DNA of 64,000 nt, from assembly GCF_021028955.1 (NCBI RefSeq), contig NZ_JAIWPE010000096.1:248001-312000 (forward strand), given 5' to 3'. The position numbers and the translations under genes were made by a program. Shown here piece by piece: positions 49,115 through 59,081 of this stretch. Under the pieces are notes generated by a model, which was given only the letters and a program-made list of their open reading frames with translations, ran no database searches and was not told the origin of the DNA. The stretch's first letter is position 1. Each line of letters opens with the position of its first letter. This DNA is from Salipaludibacillus sp. CUR1 (GTDB taxonomy: Bacteria > Bacillota > Bacilli > Bacillales > Salisediminibacteriaceae).

Positions 49115-51052
49115 TTACTGGTCGGGCGGGCTTTTGTCACCCATATAAATGCGAATCGTGGACCCGGCGTGGATCCTGATTCCCGGCTCAGGAGACTGGA
49201 GGAGAACTTCATCACCTTCCCCTTCCACTTCAAGGGAAAAATCATAATAAGATTCGTGTATGTCTCTCACTGTCCTCCCTATTAAATCGGGAACTTCCAA
49301 AAGCGGCGTATCGTTCCACATTAATTCTTTTTCGATCTGATCTTCCCTTTTAGGAACCTCCATAGCCCTAAGTGAGTCTTCAATAATATTCCCGACAATC
49401 GGCGCAGCTACAATCCCGCCAAACTGCAGCGTATCTTTTGGATTGTCAACGGCTACATAAACAACAATTTCGGGTTCATCAGCAGGAGCAAAACCAATAA
49501 AAGAAACAATGTGGTTATTTTCAAGGTATCTGCCATCTTTAGCTTTTTGTGCGGTACCAGTCTTCCCGCCAACCCTGTAACCATCTACGAAAGCTCCCTT
49601 CCCAGTTCCTTTAGCCACTACATGCTCCAGGGCCGAACGGATTTGAGCTGAAGTCTCTTCAGATATTACCTTCCTTTTGACTACCGGCTCTTGAGCCATA
49701 AGTGTCTGACCTGTTAAAGGGTCTATCCATTCTTTAGCTAAGAACGGCTGGTATAAGTTTCCCCCGTTTATGGCAGCTGATACAGCTGCCACCTGCTGCA
49801 GAGGTGTAACTGAAACACCTTGCCCGAATGCTGTTGTAGCCAGCTCCAAAGGGCCTACTGCATCCTCATCAAACAGTATCCCTTTCCCTTCTCCTTGCAA
49901 GTCTATGCCTGTTTCTTCGCCAAAGCCAAACCCACGAATATAATTAAATAATTTCTCTTTACCGAGCTTTTCTCCCAGCACTACAAAACCTGGGTTACAG
50001 GAATTCTGTACGACTTCAAGAAACGTTTGTGAGCCATGGCCGCCTTTTTTCCAGCATCTCAGTTTATGGCCGGAGACTTCAATATAACCGGGATCATGGA
50101 AGTTATCCCTCTCCAGATCCACCTTACCTTCTTCGAGGGCTGCCGCTAAGGTGATTATTTTAAACGTGGATCCAGGTTCATATTGGCTCCATATCGGTTT
50201 ATTCTGGTTATAAACTTCCGGAGGAACATCCTGAAAATGTTCAGGGTTAAAACCTGGCCGTGAAGACATTCCCAAAATTTCCCCTGTATTAGGGTTCATT
50301 GCAAGCGCAATGGCCCCGTCAGGATTATAAACTGCCTCGGCTTCATCCAGTTCCCGCTCTATTATCGTTTGCACGGATGCATCCACGCTCAACTTTAAAT
50401 GCTGGCCATCAACGGGGGGTGAATAGCGGTCCGCAAGGTTTGGCATCCTTCTCCCTTTAGCATCAGAATAAAATGAGACGTGACCGGGTTCCCCGCTTAA
50501 AAACTCGTCATAAAATAATTCAAGCCCGGTCAGCCCCTGATTATCTATTCCTGCAAACCCCAAAACATGGGATAAATAATCCCCTTTCGGATAGTGCCTC
50601 CGGTAATCTTCAGCTACATAGATACCGTCCAGCTTTAGAAGCCTCACTTGATTTGCAAGATCGTTCGTGATTTTTCTACCCTCAGGGTTTATTCGAACAA
50701 TTGATTCGTTTTTTGTCACCTTTTCATACGCTTTTTCTTTTGACAGTGATAAAACTTCCGACAGCTGTTCGGCAGCTTCTGCCGGATCCTTTATTTGTCT
50801 GGGAACGACAAGAATAGACGGTGCAGTTACATTTGTCGCGAGTACTTCTCCATGCCGATCCAGAATCTCTCCTCTTTTAGCTTCAAAAGGAATATTTCTG
50901 CCCCACAAATCTTCCGCTTTCTCCGAGATCTCATCACCCATAACCACCTGTACATACCATAAACGCCCCATCATAATTGTAAAAAGAATGACCCCGGCGA
51001 TTAACGTAAATATCAACCTTTTTCTCACTGTGACGAAAGACACCCTTTTCAT
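49115..51052 (-). CDS. spoVD: SpoVD, class B sporulation transpeptidase
   Basis: 645 residues (B. subtilis 646). Single membrane anchor (about 10-30), PBP dimerisation domain, transpeptidase motifs STFK (YEPGSTFKIITLAA), SCN-type (QNSCNPGF) and KTG (VGGKTGTAQKA), and one C-terminal PASTA domain (TPLLEVPDLIGRTVRDIHES). Cross-links cortex peptidoglycan with SpoVE. The ATG at 51052 follows GGGGAGG; the longer frame to 51097 is rejected. The downstream dcw order is as in B. subtilis. Confidence 0.96.
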   Translation of the reverse strand: MKRVSFVTVRKRLIFTLIAGVILFTIMMGRLWYVQVVMGDEISEKAEDLWGRNIPFEAKRGEILDRHGEVLATNVTAPSILVVPRQIKDPAEAAEQLSEVLSLSKEKAYEKVTKNESIVRINPEGRKITNDLANQVRLLKLDGIYVAEDYRRHYPKGDYLSHVLGFAGIDNQGLTGLELFYDEFLSGEPGHVSFYSDAKGRRMPNLADRYSPPVDGQHLKLSVDASVQTIIERELDEAEAVYNPDGAIALAMNPNTGEILGMSSRPGFNPEHFQDVPPEVYNQNKPIWSQYEPGSTFKIITLAAALEEGKVDLERDNFHDPGYIEVSGHKLRCWKKGGHGSQTFLEVVQNSCNPGFVVLGEKLGKEKLFNYIRGFGFGEETGIDLQGEGKGILFDEDAVGPLELATTAFGQGVSVTPLQQVAAVSAAINGGNLYQPFLAKEWIDPLTGQTLMAQEPVVKRKVISEETSAQIRSALEHVVAKGTGKGAFVDGYRVGGKTGTAQKAKDGRYLENNHIVSFIGFAPADEPEIVVYVAVDNPKDTLQFGGIVAAPIVGNIIEDSLRAMEVPKREDQIEKELMWNDTPLLEVPDLIGRTVRDIHESYYDFSLEVEGEGDEVLLQSPEPGIRIHAGSTIRIYMGDKSPPDQ

Positions 51053-51144
51053 AGTAACCTCCCCTGATATAAAGACAATCCGGCTTGGTTTACACATATG
51101 AAAAGAATGGACAGGTTAGAACCTACCCATTCCAGCGTCTTCCT

Positions 51145-53361
51145 CTAATCCATAAAAAATTCTTCTTCATCTTCTTCATTTTCTTCAGTCTCTTCCGGGC
51201 TATCGTTATCAGTTTCTATTTCTTCTTCCGTCTGCTCTTCTCCACTGGTTAACGACAATTCAATAATCATCCGGCTAAGCCCGTTAAGGTTTCCTCCTGG
51301 AGGAGGCGTCTGTTTAGTGACAAACCCTGTTCCCTCGACCTCCATATCCACACCGGTTACTTTTTCAAGCAAATATATGTTTCTTAATGACCAGTTGGAT
51401 ACGTCAGGCACTTCAGGATTTTCATCATTGGTCATTAAAATCACTTTTTCCCCGTACATTAATTCTGTTCCTTCAGCATGTGACTGGCGAATAACAGATT
51501 CACCATCACCAATTAAAGTAACTTTAAGCCCCTGTTCTGCTAATTCCTCTTTTACTGATTGGGCTTTTTCTCCCTCATAATCATCAATCTCAATATTATC
51601 GTGCACCGAAGCTACTTCATCTTCTTCAGTAGGAGTAATATTTAAATATTGTAAACTTTGTTCCATAACTTGCTTAAAAATCAGAGAGACTGGTTCAGAC
51701 CCTGCTTGGTGGCCTTCAAGGTCCGGCCGGTCCACTGCCACGTAAACCACTACTTCAGGGTCGTCTGCCGGCGCCATACCGATAAAAGAATGAATGTGGT
51801 TTCCATGGCCGGCTAAATATCCTCCGCCTTCCTGAGGAATCTGCGCTGTTCCTGTTTTACCGGCTACATCAAACCCTTCAATTGCAAACGGCCTTCCTGT
51901 TCCCTCTTCTGCAGTCACCACGGTCTCTAATATTTCCAATACTTGATTAGCCGTTTCTTCAGAAACAGGTTCCCCTTTTATTTCCGGTTCATTCTCGTGT
52001 AGCACTTCCCCTTTTTGGGAATCTACAATTCGGTCAATCACAAAAGGGGTCATCATTTTACCGCCATTTGCTATAGCAGTGGCTGCCTGAATCTGCTGTA
52101 TTGGTGTGATTGCTGTTCCTTGTCCAAAGGCTGTAGTTGCTGCATCAATTGTATATTGCTCTGCAATCAGCCCCGGACTTTCATTTGGTAAGTCTATTCC
52201 TGTAACATCCCGGAATCCAAAAGCATCAATATAATTATAAAGCGACTCCGGACCTAATTTTTCAAGGGCTAATTTGGAAAAAGCAACATTGGAAGATCGT
52301 TGGACCCCTTCATTATAAGTGATTTCTCCCCAGCCCCGGCCCTGGTTATGGTCTCTTACAGTCCGGTCAGTTACTTCGTATGAGCCCGATTCAAAGGTTT
52401 CCTCACCGTTATAGACACCTTCCTCTATAGCGGCTGCCAGTGAAAAAACCTTCATAGTGGAGCCCGGCTCGAAACTTGAAGTGACATTAAAGTTGGTATA
52501 GTTTTCAATATCTTCGTACTGGTTTGGATTAAAACTGGGACGGTTGGACATGCCCAGTATTTCTCCGGTTTTAGCATTGGCTACAATAGCCATCATTCTT
52601 TCTGGGTCATATTCTTCCTGAACCTGGTTCATCGTCTGCTCAATAGCCATTTGAATGCGTGAATCTAAAGTCAGATAAACATCTTTCCCATTTTCAGGTT
52701 CCTCAATGAATTCTTCCGCGTTAACCAGCCGCCGGTTTCTTCCGTCCTTTTGATAAGTGATCTGTCCGTTCGTCTCTTTTAAATAGTCATCCAGGCTGCT
52801 TTCAAGACCCATCCGGGCCACAGACATATCTCTTTCTGTATAGCCGAGTATATGAGAAGCAAACGTCTGTTTCGGATAATACCTCCTCGGGTCCTCCCTG
52901 AATAAAATACCGTCCAGCTCAAGCTTTTCTACTTCTCTTTTTTTCTCAAAACTGATATTTTTAGCTTTCGGCCCCAATTCTACCTGAACGGCATCTCTTG
53001 TCAGCATACCTTCCAGCTGGTGTGGATCCATATCCAGAACCTGTCCCAGTTTTTGGGCTGTTTCACGGGGATCTTCTACGTAACTTTCAAACCGTTCATC
53101 TAAAATAGCGATGATGGTGTAGGAGGAAATCTCCTCTGCCAATACATCGCCATTTCTATCATGAATAGAACCTCTTTTACCTTCTATTGTCTGAGTTTGC
53201 GACCATCTCTGATTCAACAGCTCTTCCAAGTCCGTACCCTGAACTTCCTTTGCTGCCTGTATGTATACGAACCTGGAAAAAAGAACGAATACGGCAAGAA
53301 GCAAAAGAGACAAAAACAGGAGAGCCCGTTTTGTCAGCCGGTTCATCTTTACTTCTTCCAC
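51145..53361 (-). CDS. pbpB: Penicillin-binding protein 2B
   Basis: 738 residues (B. subtilis 716). Essential septal transpeptidase. Anchor (about 12-32), dimerisation domain (EGKRGSIHDRNGDVLAEE), transpeptidase motifs STMK (FEPGSTMKVFSLAAA), SSN and KTG (AGKTGTAQIP), two PASTA domains, and a C-terminal acidic tail (about 30 residues, mostly Glu/Asp). The GTG at 53361 has AGGAGGT 8 bases upstream, so I keep it over the ATG at 53346. Confidence 0.95.
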   Translation of the reverse strand: MEEVKMNRLTKRALLFLSLLLLAVFVLFSRFVYIQAAKEVQGTDLEELLNQRWSQTQTIEGKRGSIHDRNGDVLAEEISSYTIIAILDERFESYVEDPRETAQKLGQVLDMDPHQLEGMLTRDAVQVELGPKAKNISFEKKREVEKLELDGILFREDPRRYYPKQTFASHILGYTERDMSVARMGLESSLDDYLKETNGQITYQKDGRNRRLVNAEEFIEEPENGKDVYLTLDSRIQMAIEQTMNQVQEEYDPERMMAIVANAKTGEILGMSNRPSFNPNQYEDIENYTNFNVTSSFEPGSTMKVFSLAAAIEEGVYNGEETFESGSYEVTDRTVRDHNQGRGWGEITYNEGVQRSSNVAFSKLALEKLGPESLYNYIDAFGFRDVTGIDLPNESPGLIAEQYTIDAATTAFGQGTAITPIQQIQAATAIANGGKMMTPFVIDRIVDSQKGEVLHENEPEIKGEPVSEETANQVLEILETVVTAEEGTGRPFAIEGFDVAGKTGTAQIPQEGGGYLAGHGNHIHSFIGMAPADDPEVVVYVAVDRPDLEGHQAGSEPVSLIFKQVMEQSLQYLNITPTEEDEVASVHDNIEIDDYEGEKAQSVKEELAEQGLKVTLIGDGESVIRQSHAEGTELMYGEKVILMTNDENPEVPDVSNWSLRNIYLLEKVTGVDMEVEGTGFVTKQTPPPGGNLNGLSRMIIELSLTSGEEQTEEEIETDNDSPEETEENEEDEEEFFMD

Positions 53362-53397
53362 CGGAATCTACCTCCTCACAAAACAATCAAAGGAGAA

Positions 53398-53769
53398 TTA
53401 TTCATTACCATGAATAACTTTCACGCTTTGGTCATTTAACTTCATACCTAAATCGTTCTGGGCGATATAAAGAATTCTTTCAGGATCTGACAACTCTTTA
53501 ACCTGTAAAGACAAGCCGTCGTTAATACTTTGCTGCTGAGTGATTTGAGTTTCTGTCTGCTGCATTTCATGGTTGAGGGAATACATTGCAGCGTAGTTTG
53601 ACAGGATAAGATAGGCTGCAAACACCACAGCTATTAAAGCCATAAAGTAAATCCCTTTTTCGCCTTTTGTTATACCGCCTTTAAAAACACGCTCTTTTAC
53701 TTTTTTAGTCTGCCGGTCATGCTGCGGTGCGTAAGTCTCTTGCGCTCTTTTCTGAACTAATGGGCTCAT
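53398..53769 (-). CDS. ftsL: Cell division protein FtsL
   Basis: 123 residues. Basic cytoplasmic region, one membrane helix (about 40-60) and a periplasm-facing leucine-zipper-like coil (64-105). Partner of DivIC and DivIB; it has a family C-terminus LGMKLNDQSVKVIHG. Lies between rsmH and pbpB as always in Bacillaceae. Confidence 0.93.
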   Translation of the reverse strand: MSPLVQKRAQETYAPQHDRQTKKVKERVFKGGITKGEKGIYFMALIAVVFAAYLILSNYAAMYSLNHEMQQTETQITQQQSINDGLSLQVKELSDPERILYIAQNDLGMKLNDQSVKVIHGNE

Positions 53770-53781
53770 TTACATTCCTCC

Positions 53782-54717
53782 TTAAATATTTTTTTCCGCA
53801 ATCCTCAATTTAGCTGAATGGGCACGATTATTAGCTTCCAGTTCTTCCTCATTTGCCGTTACAGGCTTTCTGTTAATCAGTTTCAGTTCCGGTTCAAATT
53901 CTTCAGGTATAACAGGAAGTCCTTTTGGCAGGTCAGGGTAACTGCTTTTATTTTTAAATACTTGCTTACAGATCCGGTCTTCCAGCGAGTGGAAAGTAAT
54001 GACAGCAATCCTGCCTCCTTGTCTCGTTAAGTTAATAGCGTCTTCAAGAGCTTGCTTAAAGACATTCAGCTCGTCATTAACAGCAATTCTGATTGCCTGG
54101 AATGTACGTTTAGCCGGGTGCCCTCCCTTTCTTCTTGCAGGTGCAGGAATCCCCTCTTTAATTACTTCTACAAGTTCAAAAGTAGATGTAATTGGAGATG
54201 TCTCCCGTTTTTTCTCAATCTTCCTGGCTATTTGCTTCGCAAACTTTTCTTCCCCATAGCGGGATAAAATCTGAGCCAGTGACTGAAAGCTCCACTCATT
54301 GACTACTTCATATGCTGTGAGCGATTTAGTCTGATCCATTCTCATATCAAGGGGGGCGTCAAACCGGTAGCTGAATCCTCTTTCGGGTTCATCAAACTGC
54401 GGAGATGAAACGCCCAAATCAAATACAAACCCATCCACACTCTCTATGTTTCTGTTCCCCAGCTCTTCTTTTAAGTATTGAAAATTGTTATGTACAAAAT
54501 CAACCTGGGCTGAGTAAGGTTTCAACCGTTCTTTAGCATGTTCAATTGCCTTAATATCCTGATCGAAAGCAATCAGCTTTCCTTCTGAAGAAAGTTCGTG
54601 TAAAATTCTTTCGCTATGTCCGCCACCGCCCAATGTACAATCGACATATATACCATTTGGGATAACATTCAGCCCTTTTACTGTTTCTTCCTTTAAGACG
54701 GTATCGTGTTCAAACAA
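53782..54717 (-). CDS. rsmH: 16S rRNA m4C1402 methyltransferase RsmH
   Basis: 311 residues. SAM-binding [15 protein letters not shown] (about 25-39), [18 protein letters not shown] (about 103-120), and the C-terminal [20 protein letters not shown] motif. N4-methylates C1402 of 16S rRNA. Second gene of the dcw cluster after mraZ. Formerly MraW. Confidence 0.97.
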   Translation of the reverse strand: MFEHDTVLKEETVKGLNVIPNGIYVDCTLGGGGHSERILHELSSEGKLIAFDQDIKAIEHAKERLKPYSAQVDFVHNNFQYLKEELGNRNIESVDGFVFDLGVSSPQFDEPERGFSYRFDAPLDMRMDQTKSLTAYEVVNEWSFQSLAQILSRYGEEKFAKQIARKIEKKRETSPITSTFELVEVIKEGIPAPARRKGGHPAKRTFQAIRIAVNDELNVFKQALEDAINLTRQGGRIAVITFHSLEDRICKQVFKNKSSYPDLPKGLPVIPEEFEPELKLINRKPVTANEEELEANNRAHSAKLRIAEKNI

Positions 54718-54747
54718 CCAGCTTCTCCTCCTTTCCAGTTAAATATT

Positions 54748-55179
54748 TTAAAGTTCAAAATCTACAATGCCTTCAGCTATTTCAGCAAAAGATTCCTCAG
54801 ACTCTGCAAAATAGTCTTCCCAAATCGCTTTACTCCAAATCTCTACGCGGTTTGAGACTCCTATAACCACACACTCTTTGTCCAAGGCAGCATAGCTTCG
54901 CAAAGTAGATGCAATATTCACTCTTCCCTGTTTATCTAATTCACATTCTGCAGCCCCTGAAAAGAAAAATCTTGTAAAGGCACGCGCATCCTTTTTGGTG
55001 AAAGGAAGTGTTTTTAATTTCTGTTCTAATTGCTGCCATTCTTTTTCAGGGTAAACAAATAAGCATTTGTCCATTCCTCTTGTTACTACGAAAGTGGATC
55101 CCAGTCCGTCACGGAATTTTGCTGGAATGATCATCCGGCCTTTGTCATCAATATTATGATGATATTCTCCCATGAACAT
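54748..55179 (-). CDS. mraZ: MraZ transcriptional regulator
   Basis: 143 residues, the family length. Two SpoVT/AbrB-like repeats with DxxxR motifs: [15 protein letters not shown] and [15 protein letters not shown]. First gene of the dcw cluster. The ATG at 55179 has GGAGGTGG upstream; the longer frame to 55200 is rejected. It probably binds the GTGG repeats at 55208-55245. Confidence 0.96.
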   Translation of the reverse strand: MFMGEYHHNIDDKGRMIIPAKFRDGLGSTFVVTRGMDKCLFVYPEKEWQQLEQKLKTLPFTKKDARAFTRFFFSGAAECELDKQGRVNIASTLRSYAALDKECVVIGVSNRVEIWSKAIWEDYFAESEESFAEIAEGIVDFEL

Positions 55180-55207
55180 CCGGATCCACCTCCTCCCCAC
55201 TTTATAA

Positions 55208-55245
55208 CACTAATTTACCACATCCCCCCACTTTTAACCACTTAG
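55208..55245 (-). promoter_or_regulatory. MraZ-box array upstream of mraZ
   Basis: On the minus strand the core GTGG occurs at 55238-55241, 55228-55231 and 55218-55221, exactly 10 bases apart, plus a degenerate AGTG at the fourth position (about 55208). The units read AAGTGGTTAA, AAGTGGGGGG and ATGTGGTAAA. MraZ of other bacteria binds repeated GTGG- or TGGGN-type boxes with 10-base period. TATAAA lies just downstream as a possible -10 with no obvious -35. Confidence 0.65.
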
Positions 55246-55270
55246 TTTTCAAAAAAAATATTAAAAAAAA

Positions 55271-55292
55271 CACTACGGTTTTCACCATAGTG
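55271..55292 (-). terminator. Terminator of bshC
   Basis: 8-bp stem CACTATGG/CCGTAGTG with a G-U pair, followed on the minus strand by TTTTTTTT. It lies upstream of the MraZ boxes and separates bshC from the dcw cluster. Confidence 0.8.
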
Positions 55293-55294
55293 CT

Positions 55295-56929
55295 TTATAA
55301 ATAGACATAAATATGGCTGGCAGAACATATACTTTCTTTCTTCTCCATTAAGCCCGCTACAGTCCTGTCAACAAGGTCAGGACCATACCTGTTCAGAAAA
55401 GGAAAGATATTTAAATGACGCTCCTGCCACTTACCATGAGGCCGTACCTCTGCCTCTATCTTATCAAAACGTAACAAATGGGCGTTATTTTGAGATAACA
55501 TCAATTGATTGATTTTTCTCTCATAATCTTTTAATTCATCAATCATTTTACTTTCAAAATGGTTACTGATTGCAGAAACATTCTTTCCGATCGGGCTGAG
55601 CCTGCCCCGTATGTTATCCGCCAACTCTTTTAACTCTTGTTCTGCCTCTTCAAACACTTTACTTTCATTCACTTTTTTTTGCCTGGACAGAAATTCACTT
55701 TGAAAGTCAGTTAATCCGTTCAGAGTGACCGTTTTCACATCTACCTCATATTTTTGAAGGTTTTTCTCTGTAGTACGGGATAAATAGGTCAAGTGATAAC
55801 GCGGAAAGACGACAGGCATTTTCCTGTCAAATGAGTGAAATACTTTTTTCAGGACACCCCAGTATTTTAATTCTCCAGGCCCAGCTATGAAAGAATGGAC
55901 CGGGAGAAGAAATTCCTGCATAAGAGGACGGGTAACTACATTATTGCTCAATTGGATTCTCCCGTCCTCCACTTGATAAAGAAAATCATCCTCTGACCAT
56001 ATACGGTCCCCATGTTTCTCTTTAAACCCTTCTTCTGTCCGTTCCAGTAAAAAGCGCTGCCGCCCTTCATGATAAAAAAGGTGCGCATTATTTTCATCAG
56101 TTTCTATCGGTTCACCATAAGCGTTTGCTTTCATTTCATCTGCCTGTTCTAAAAAAGCCCGCTGAATGGACGTATTATTTCGTACCATAGAGGTAAAGAA
56201 AGGGCGTTCAATTTCCCGTATTGCAGGGTCTGCCGCATCCATGAGAACGAGGTCTGTGTCTTTAAAGAGGCGATGGAGCACCCTGGCACACCATTCAGTA
56301 TAGGTTAATTTTCCGGATAACTCCTCCATTAAAGTGTCATAAATCCCCCTTGTAAATGGTGTTTCTTCCAAATACTGAAAAGCTTCTTGCAGTTCGGATT
56401 TGGCATTTTCAATGTTCACATTTCTTTCGGACATCGGCTGTTTTATATCATTTCTTTCAGGTATTCTCACTTTTCTGACATGTGCATTTTCACTAAAATA
56501 AGTATGGTTAACCTCATCAATATCATGATCTTCACCTGCGATCCAGAACAGCGGAACGACAGGAGCAGCAAGCTTTTCCTCTAATTTTTTCGATTCTACT
56601 AATATAGTAATAATTTTATTGACGGTATACAGCGGCCCTGTTAACAGTCCGGCCTGCTGCCCGCCCACCACTGTAACACTATTCTTATCCCTAAGGCGTT
56701 CTATTTGATGTAAGGCCCGTTCTGAGGGATGATATTTTCTGTTAAAGTTCATAAGCGCTTCAACCAGCTCTTCACGGGGAAAAGCTCTGTTTTTTAATTC
56801 TTCATAGCGGGAGACACAGTCCTTTGAGCCGAGACCGTAGTCATAAAAGGATAAAATCTGTTTATCTCCGTTTAAATAGTTATGTATATATGAATTTTCC
56901 TGGTAAGTGGTCTCAATTCTAAACTGCAT
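55295..56929 (-). CDS. bshC: BshC, bacillithiol biosynthesis cysteine-adding enzyme
   Basis: 544 residues (B. subtilis 539). Adds Cys to GlcN-malate to form bacillithiol, the thiol of Bacillaceae. Family motifs: VTVVGGQQAGLLTGPLYTV (about 85-103), FWIAGEDHDIDEVNH near 127, and a coiled coil near 440-480. ATG at 56929, GAGAGG upstream. Located upstream of mraZ, as in B. subtilis (yllA). Confidence 0.95.
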   Translation of the reverse strand: MQFRIETTYQENSYIHNYLNGDKQILSFYDYGLGSKDCVSRYEELKNRAFPREELVEALMNFNRKYHPSERALHQIERLRDKNSVTVVGGQQAGLLTGPLYTVNKIITILVESKKLEEKLAAPVVPLFWIAGEDHDIDEVNHTYFSENAHVRKVRIPERNDIKQPMSERNVNIENAKSELQEAFQYLEETPFTRGIYDTLMEELSGKLTYTEWCARVLHRLFKDTDLVLMDAADPAIREIERPFFTSMVRNNTSIQRAFLEQADEMKANAYGEPIETDENNAHLFYHEGRQRFLLERTEEGFKEKHGDRIWSEDDFLYQVEDGRIQLSNNVVTRPLMQEFLLPVHSFIAGPGELKYWGVLKKVFHSFDRKMPVVFPRYHLTYLSRTTEKNLQKYEVDVKTVTLNGLTDFQSEFLSRQKKVNESKVFEEAEQELKELADNIRGRLSPIGKNVSAISNHFESKMIDELKDYERKINQLMLSQNNAHLLRFDKIEAEVRPHGKWQERHLNIFPFLNRYGPDLVDRTVAGLMEKKESICSASHIYVYL

Positions 56930-57003
56930 ATTTTTCAACCTCTCTGTAAGTGTAAAAGACGGATTTTCCCAATCCTTTCAGACACCCGTTAAAATTCTGT
57001 TTA

Positions 57004-57032
57004 ATTATAACAGAAGACGCACTGCGTACCAA
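57004..57032 (-). promoter_or_regulatory. Candidate SigA promoter for bshC
   Basis: Minus strand TTGGTA (57027-57032), 17-base spacer, TATAAT (57004-57009), in the gap before bshC. Confidence 0.6.
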
Positions 57033-57042
57033 TTAATTGACC

Positions 57043-57423
57043 TTAAGCAAGGATCCGGAAAATCATGCCATATATCACGAGGATAAAATAAAGAATGAAA
57101 AATACTACAAACTGAAAACGCCACACCCCTTTAAATAAGCGCCGCAATTTAATGTCCTCATAATTCTTCCAGTGTAAAACAGTAAATATAAGAGCTGTAA
57201 ACAGAAAAAAAAGAACAATCATCCATCCTGTATGAATCCGCCATATTTCCAAAAATAAAAAATACACGGAAATGATGAACAGTAAAACGGTACTGTCTAC
57301 AGCTATTTTAAAGGAGACCTGCTTATTCCTGGTGGTTTTTACAGAAACAAAATAAATGATATACAAACCTATCAGCGGAACGGTAACAAGTGTCGCAGCT
57401 AAAAAAGCTGTGAATTCAATCAT
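57043..57423 (-). CDS. DUF3397-type membrane protein
   Basis: 126 residues, four membrane helices (about 4-24, 42-58, 65-82, 100-120) with a basic loop (SVKTTRNKQ). I assign DUF3397 from its length, topology and place beside bshC. Its function is not known. The ATG at 57423 overlaps the panE stop (57416), with GGAGG upstream, so it is coupled to panE. Confidence 0.78.
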   Translation of the reverse strand: MIEFTAFLAATLVTVPLIGLYIIYFVSVKTTRNKQVSFKIAVDSTVLLFIISVYFLFLEIWRIHTGWMIVLFFLFTALIFTVLHWKNYEDIKLRRLFKGVWRFQFVVFFILYFILVIYGMIFRILA

Positions 57424-58312
57424 AGCTTTCCTCCAGTTCAATTTTTTTTAATTTTTCATGGATTTTAAAGGTATGTTCACAGCTTATACCTTTTTCACGG
57501 CCCAGATTTAATAAGTAACCTGTAATGGCGTCTAATTCGGTTTCTTTTTTAGCGAGCCTGTCCGCAAGCATGGAAGAAGTATTTTCAGCTGTTTGCCTGA
57601 TCACATTCTCAACAAACTTCCACTCGTTTTTTTCAAGATCCAGCACTTCTGCAGCTTCATTAAAAATCTTTTCAGCCAGATCTTTTAACTTACTATTTGA
57701 AAGGATTTCTCCATTTTTCACCTGATACAACGCAGTCAGAGGATTAACAACAGCGTTCACCAGCAATTTCTTTTTCATAACAACTTCTATTTCAGAGATC
57801 CATTTAACAGGGAAAGATTTATCGTCCGTTAATAAAGGTTTCAGGCTTTTTTCCAGGAATCCTTCTCCTCCAACTATAATCTGCCCTCTTCCGGTATGCC
57901 GGACTTCCGTATCCGACTTTTTCAACGCCCCATGAGTGACAACGCCTGATAACAATGGATGTTCGAGGTGAGCGCTGGCTTTTTCAATATGGCCCATCCC
58001 ATTTTGCAAAAATAACAGCGGTATATGCCTGGGAATCTTCTCTTTAGCCCACTTTAGAAAAAAATCAATTTGAGTCTGTTTTAATGTCACTATAATTAAG
58101 TCTTCCTGGCCCACTTTAAATTCACTGGCCGCTTCAGCTGCCGCCTCAGATTTAAGAAGAAGGCCTGTACTGTGGCACGATAGTCCTTCTGAAGCAATAT
58201 GGCAGGCCTGTCTGTCTGTTCTTGTGACGATCTTTACAAAGTGCCCCTGCTTATTTAAATAAACGGCCGTCAGAAGTCCAATCGCTCCGCCGCCAATAAT
58301 TGTTATGTTCAT
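57416..58312 (-). CDS. panE: 2-dehydropantoate 2-reductase (ketopantoate reductase)
   Basis: 298 residues, same length as B. subtilis YlbQ. Rossmann motif GGGAIGLLTAVYL (about 7-19), LKQTQIDFFLKW, and the catalytic-Lys region KKKLLVNAVVNPLTALY. Makes pantoate for CoA synthesis. The ATG at 58312 is chosen; the GTG at 58321 directly abuts its ribosome site. Confidence 0.92.
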   Translation of the reverse strand: MNITIIGGGAIGLLTAVYLNKQGHFVKIVTRTDRQACHIASEGLSCHSTGLLLKSEAAAEAASEFKVGQEDLIIVTLKQTQIDFFLKWAKEKIPRHIPLLFLQNGMGHIEKASAHLEHPLLSGVVTHGALKKSDTEVRHTGRGQIIVGGEGFLEKSLKPLLTDDKSFPVKWISEIEVVMKKKLLVNAVVNPLTALYQVKNGEILSNSKLKDLAEKIFNEAAEVLDLEKNEWKFVENVIRQTAENTSSMLADRLAKKETELDAITGYLLNLGREKGISCEHTFKIHEKLKKIELEESYD

Positions 58313-58392
58313 CCCTATCACCCTCAGAGTCTATCATTGAGATTATTTTAGCATAAACGTTAAACAGCAGGCATTGTTTTTAAAAGAATACG

Positions 58393-58422
58393 TTTTCATT
58401 TTCTTTTTTTTTCAATTATAAT
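58393..58422 (+). promoter_or_regulatory. Candidate SigA promoter for ylbP
   Basis: Plus strand TTTTCA (58393-58398), 18-base spacer, TATAAT (58417-58422), in the divergent panE-ylbP region. Confidence 0.45.
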
Positions 58423-58495
58423 AACCTATAGAACATTCAATAACTTTTGAATGGTAATAAAAAGAAGAAGCTATTTTAAAACGTCGGAGGGGATT

Positions 58496-58978
58496 ATGAT
58501 GGATTTACATGAAGTTGTCAGGTTAAAAGTAAATTTTAAAACACTTGAAGAATTCGAGAATTTCAGAGAGTACGGGCAGCAGGAACTCTCCATGAAAGAA
58601 GACCTGGAAGAAAATATTGTTGAAAACGACAGCGAATCACCCTTCTATGGTGTTTATTTCGGAAATAAGCTCGTAGGCCGGATGAGTCTGTATCAGATTG
58701 ACAAAAAATTCGACCGGTATTTCGAACCTCCCCAGGATTACCTTGAGTTATGGAAACTTGAAGTGCTGCCGGGATATCAGGGAAAAGGAATCGGAAATGC
58801 TTTGGTAAACTTCGCGAAAAGTCATGGTGTACCTGTTAAAACTAATGCCAGACAGCGTTCTGATGACTTTTGGATCAAACAAGGCTTTGAAGCGTTAACT
58901 TACCAGACTGACAGAGACCGTGGAGAAAATCCGTATGTCTGGCTGCCTGAAGGCGTCTCCGAGCAATTAGAAGAATAA
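58496..58978 (+). CDS. ylbP: GNAT-family acetyltransferase YlbP
   Basis: 160 residues, the B. subtilis YlbP length. Single GNAT domain with the acetyl-CoA loop VLPGYQGKGIGNALVNFA (about 93-110). Substrate unknown. The GGAGGGG site precedes two adjacent ATG codons (58496 and 58499); the frame extension to 58451 is rejected. Plus strand, in its usual place between panE and gerR. Confidence 0.88.
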   Translation: MMDLHEVVRLKVNFKTLEEFENFREYGQQELSMKEDLEENIVENDSESPFYGVYFGNKLVGRMSLYQIDKKFDRYFEPPQDYLELWKLEVLPGYQGKGIGNALVNFAKSHGVPVKTNARQRSDDFWIKQGFEALTYQTDRDRGENPYVWLPEGVSEQLEE

Positions 58979-59081
58979 CTAATTAAAAATGGCTGAGTTG
59001 AATTTAGCTGAAGACAAGCCCCTGGGCAAGCGGCCACCTGGGGGACTGAAATCTCTTCCTTTCCATGGAAGAATAAAGAAC

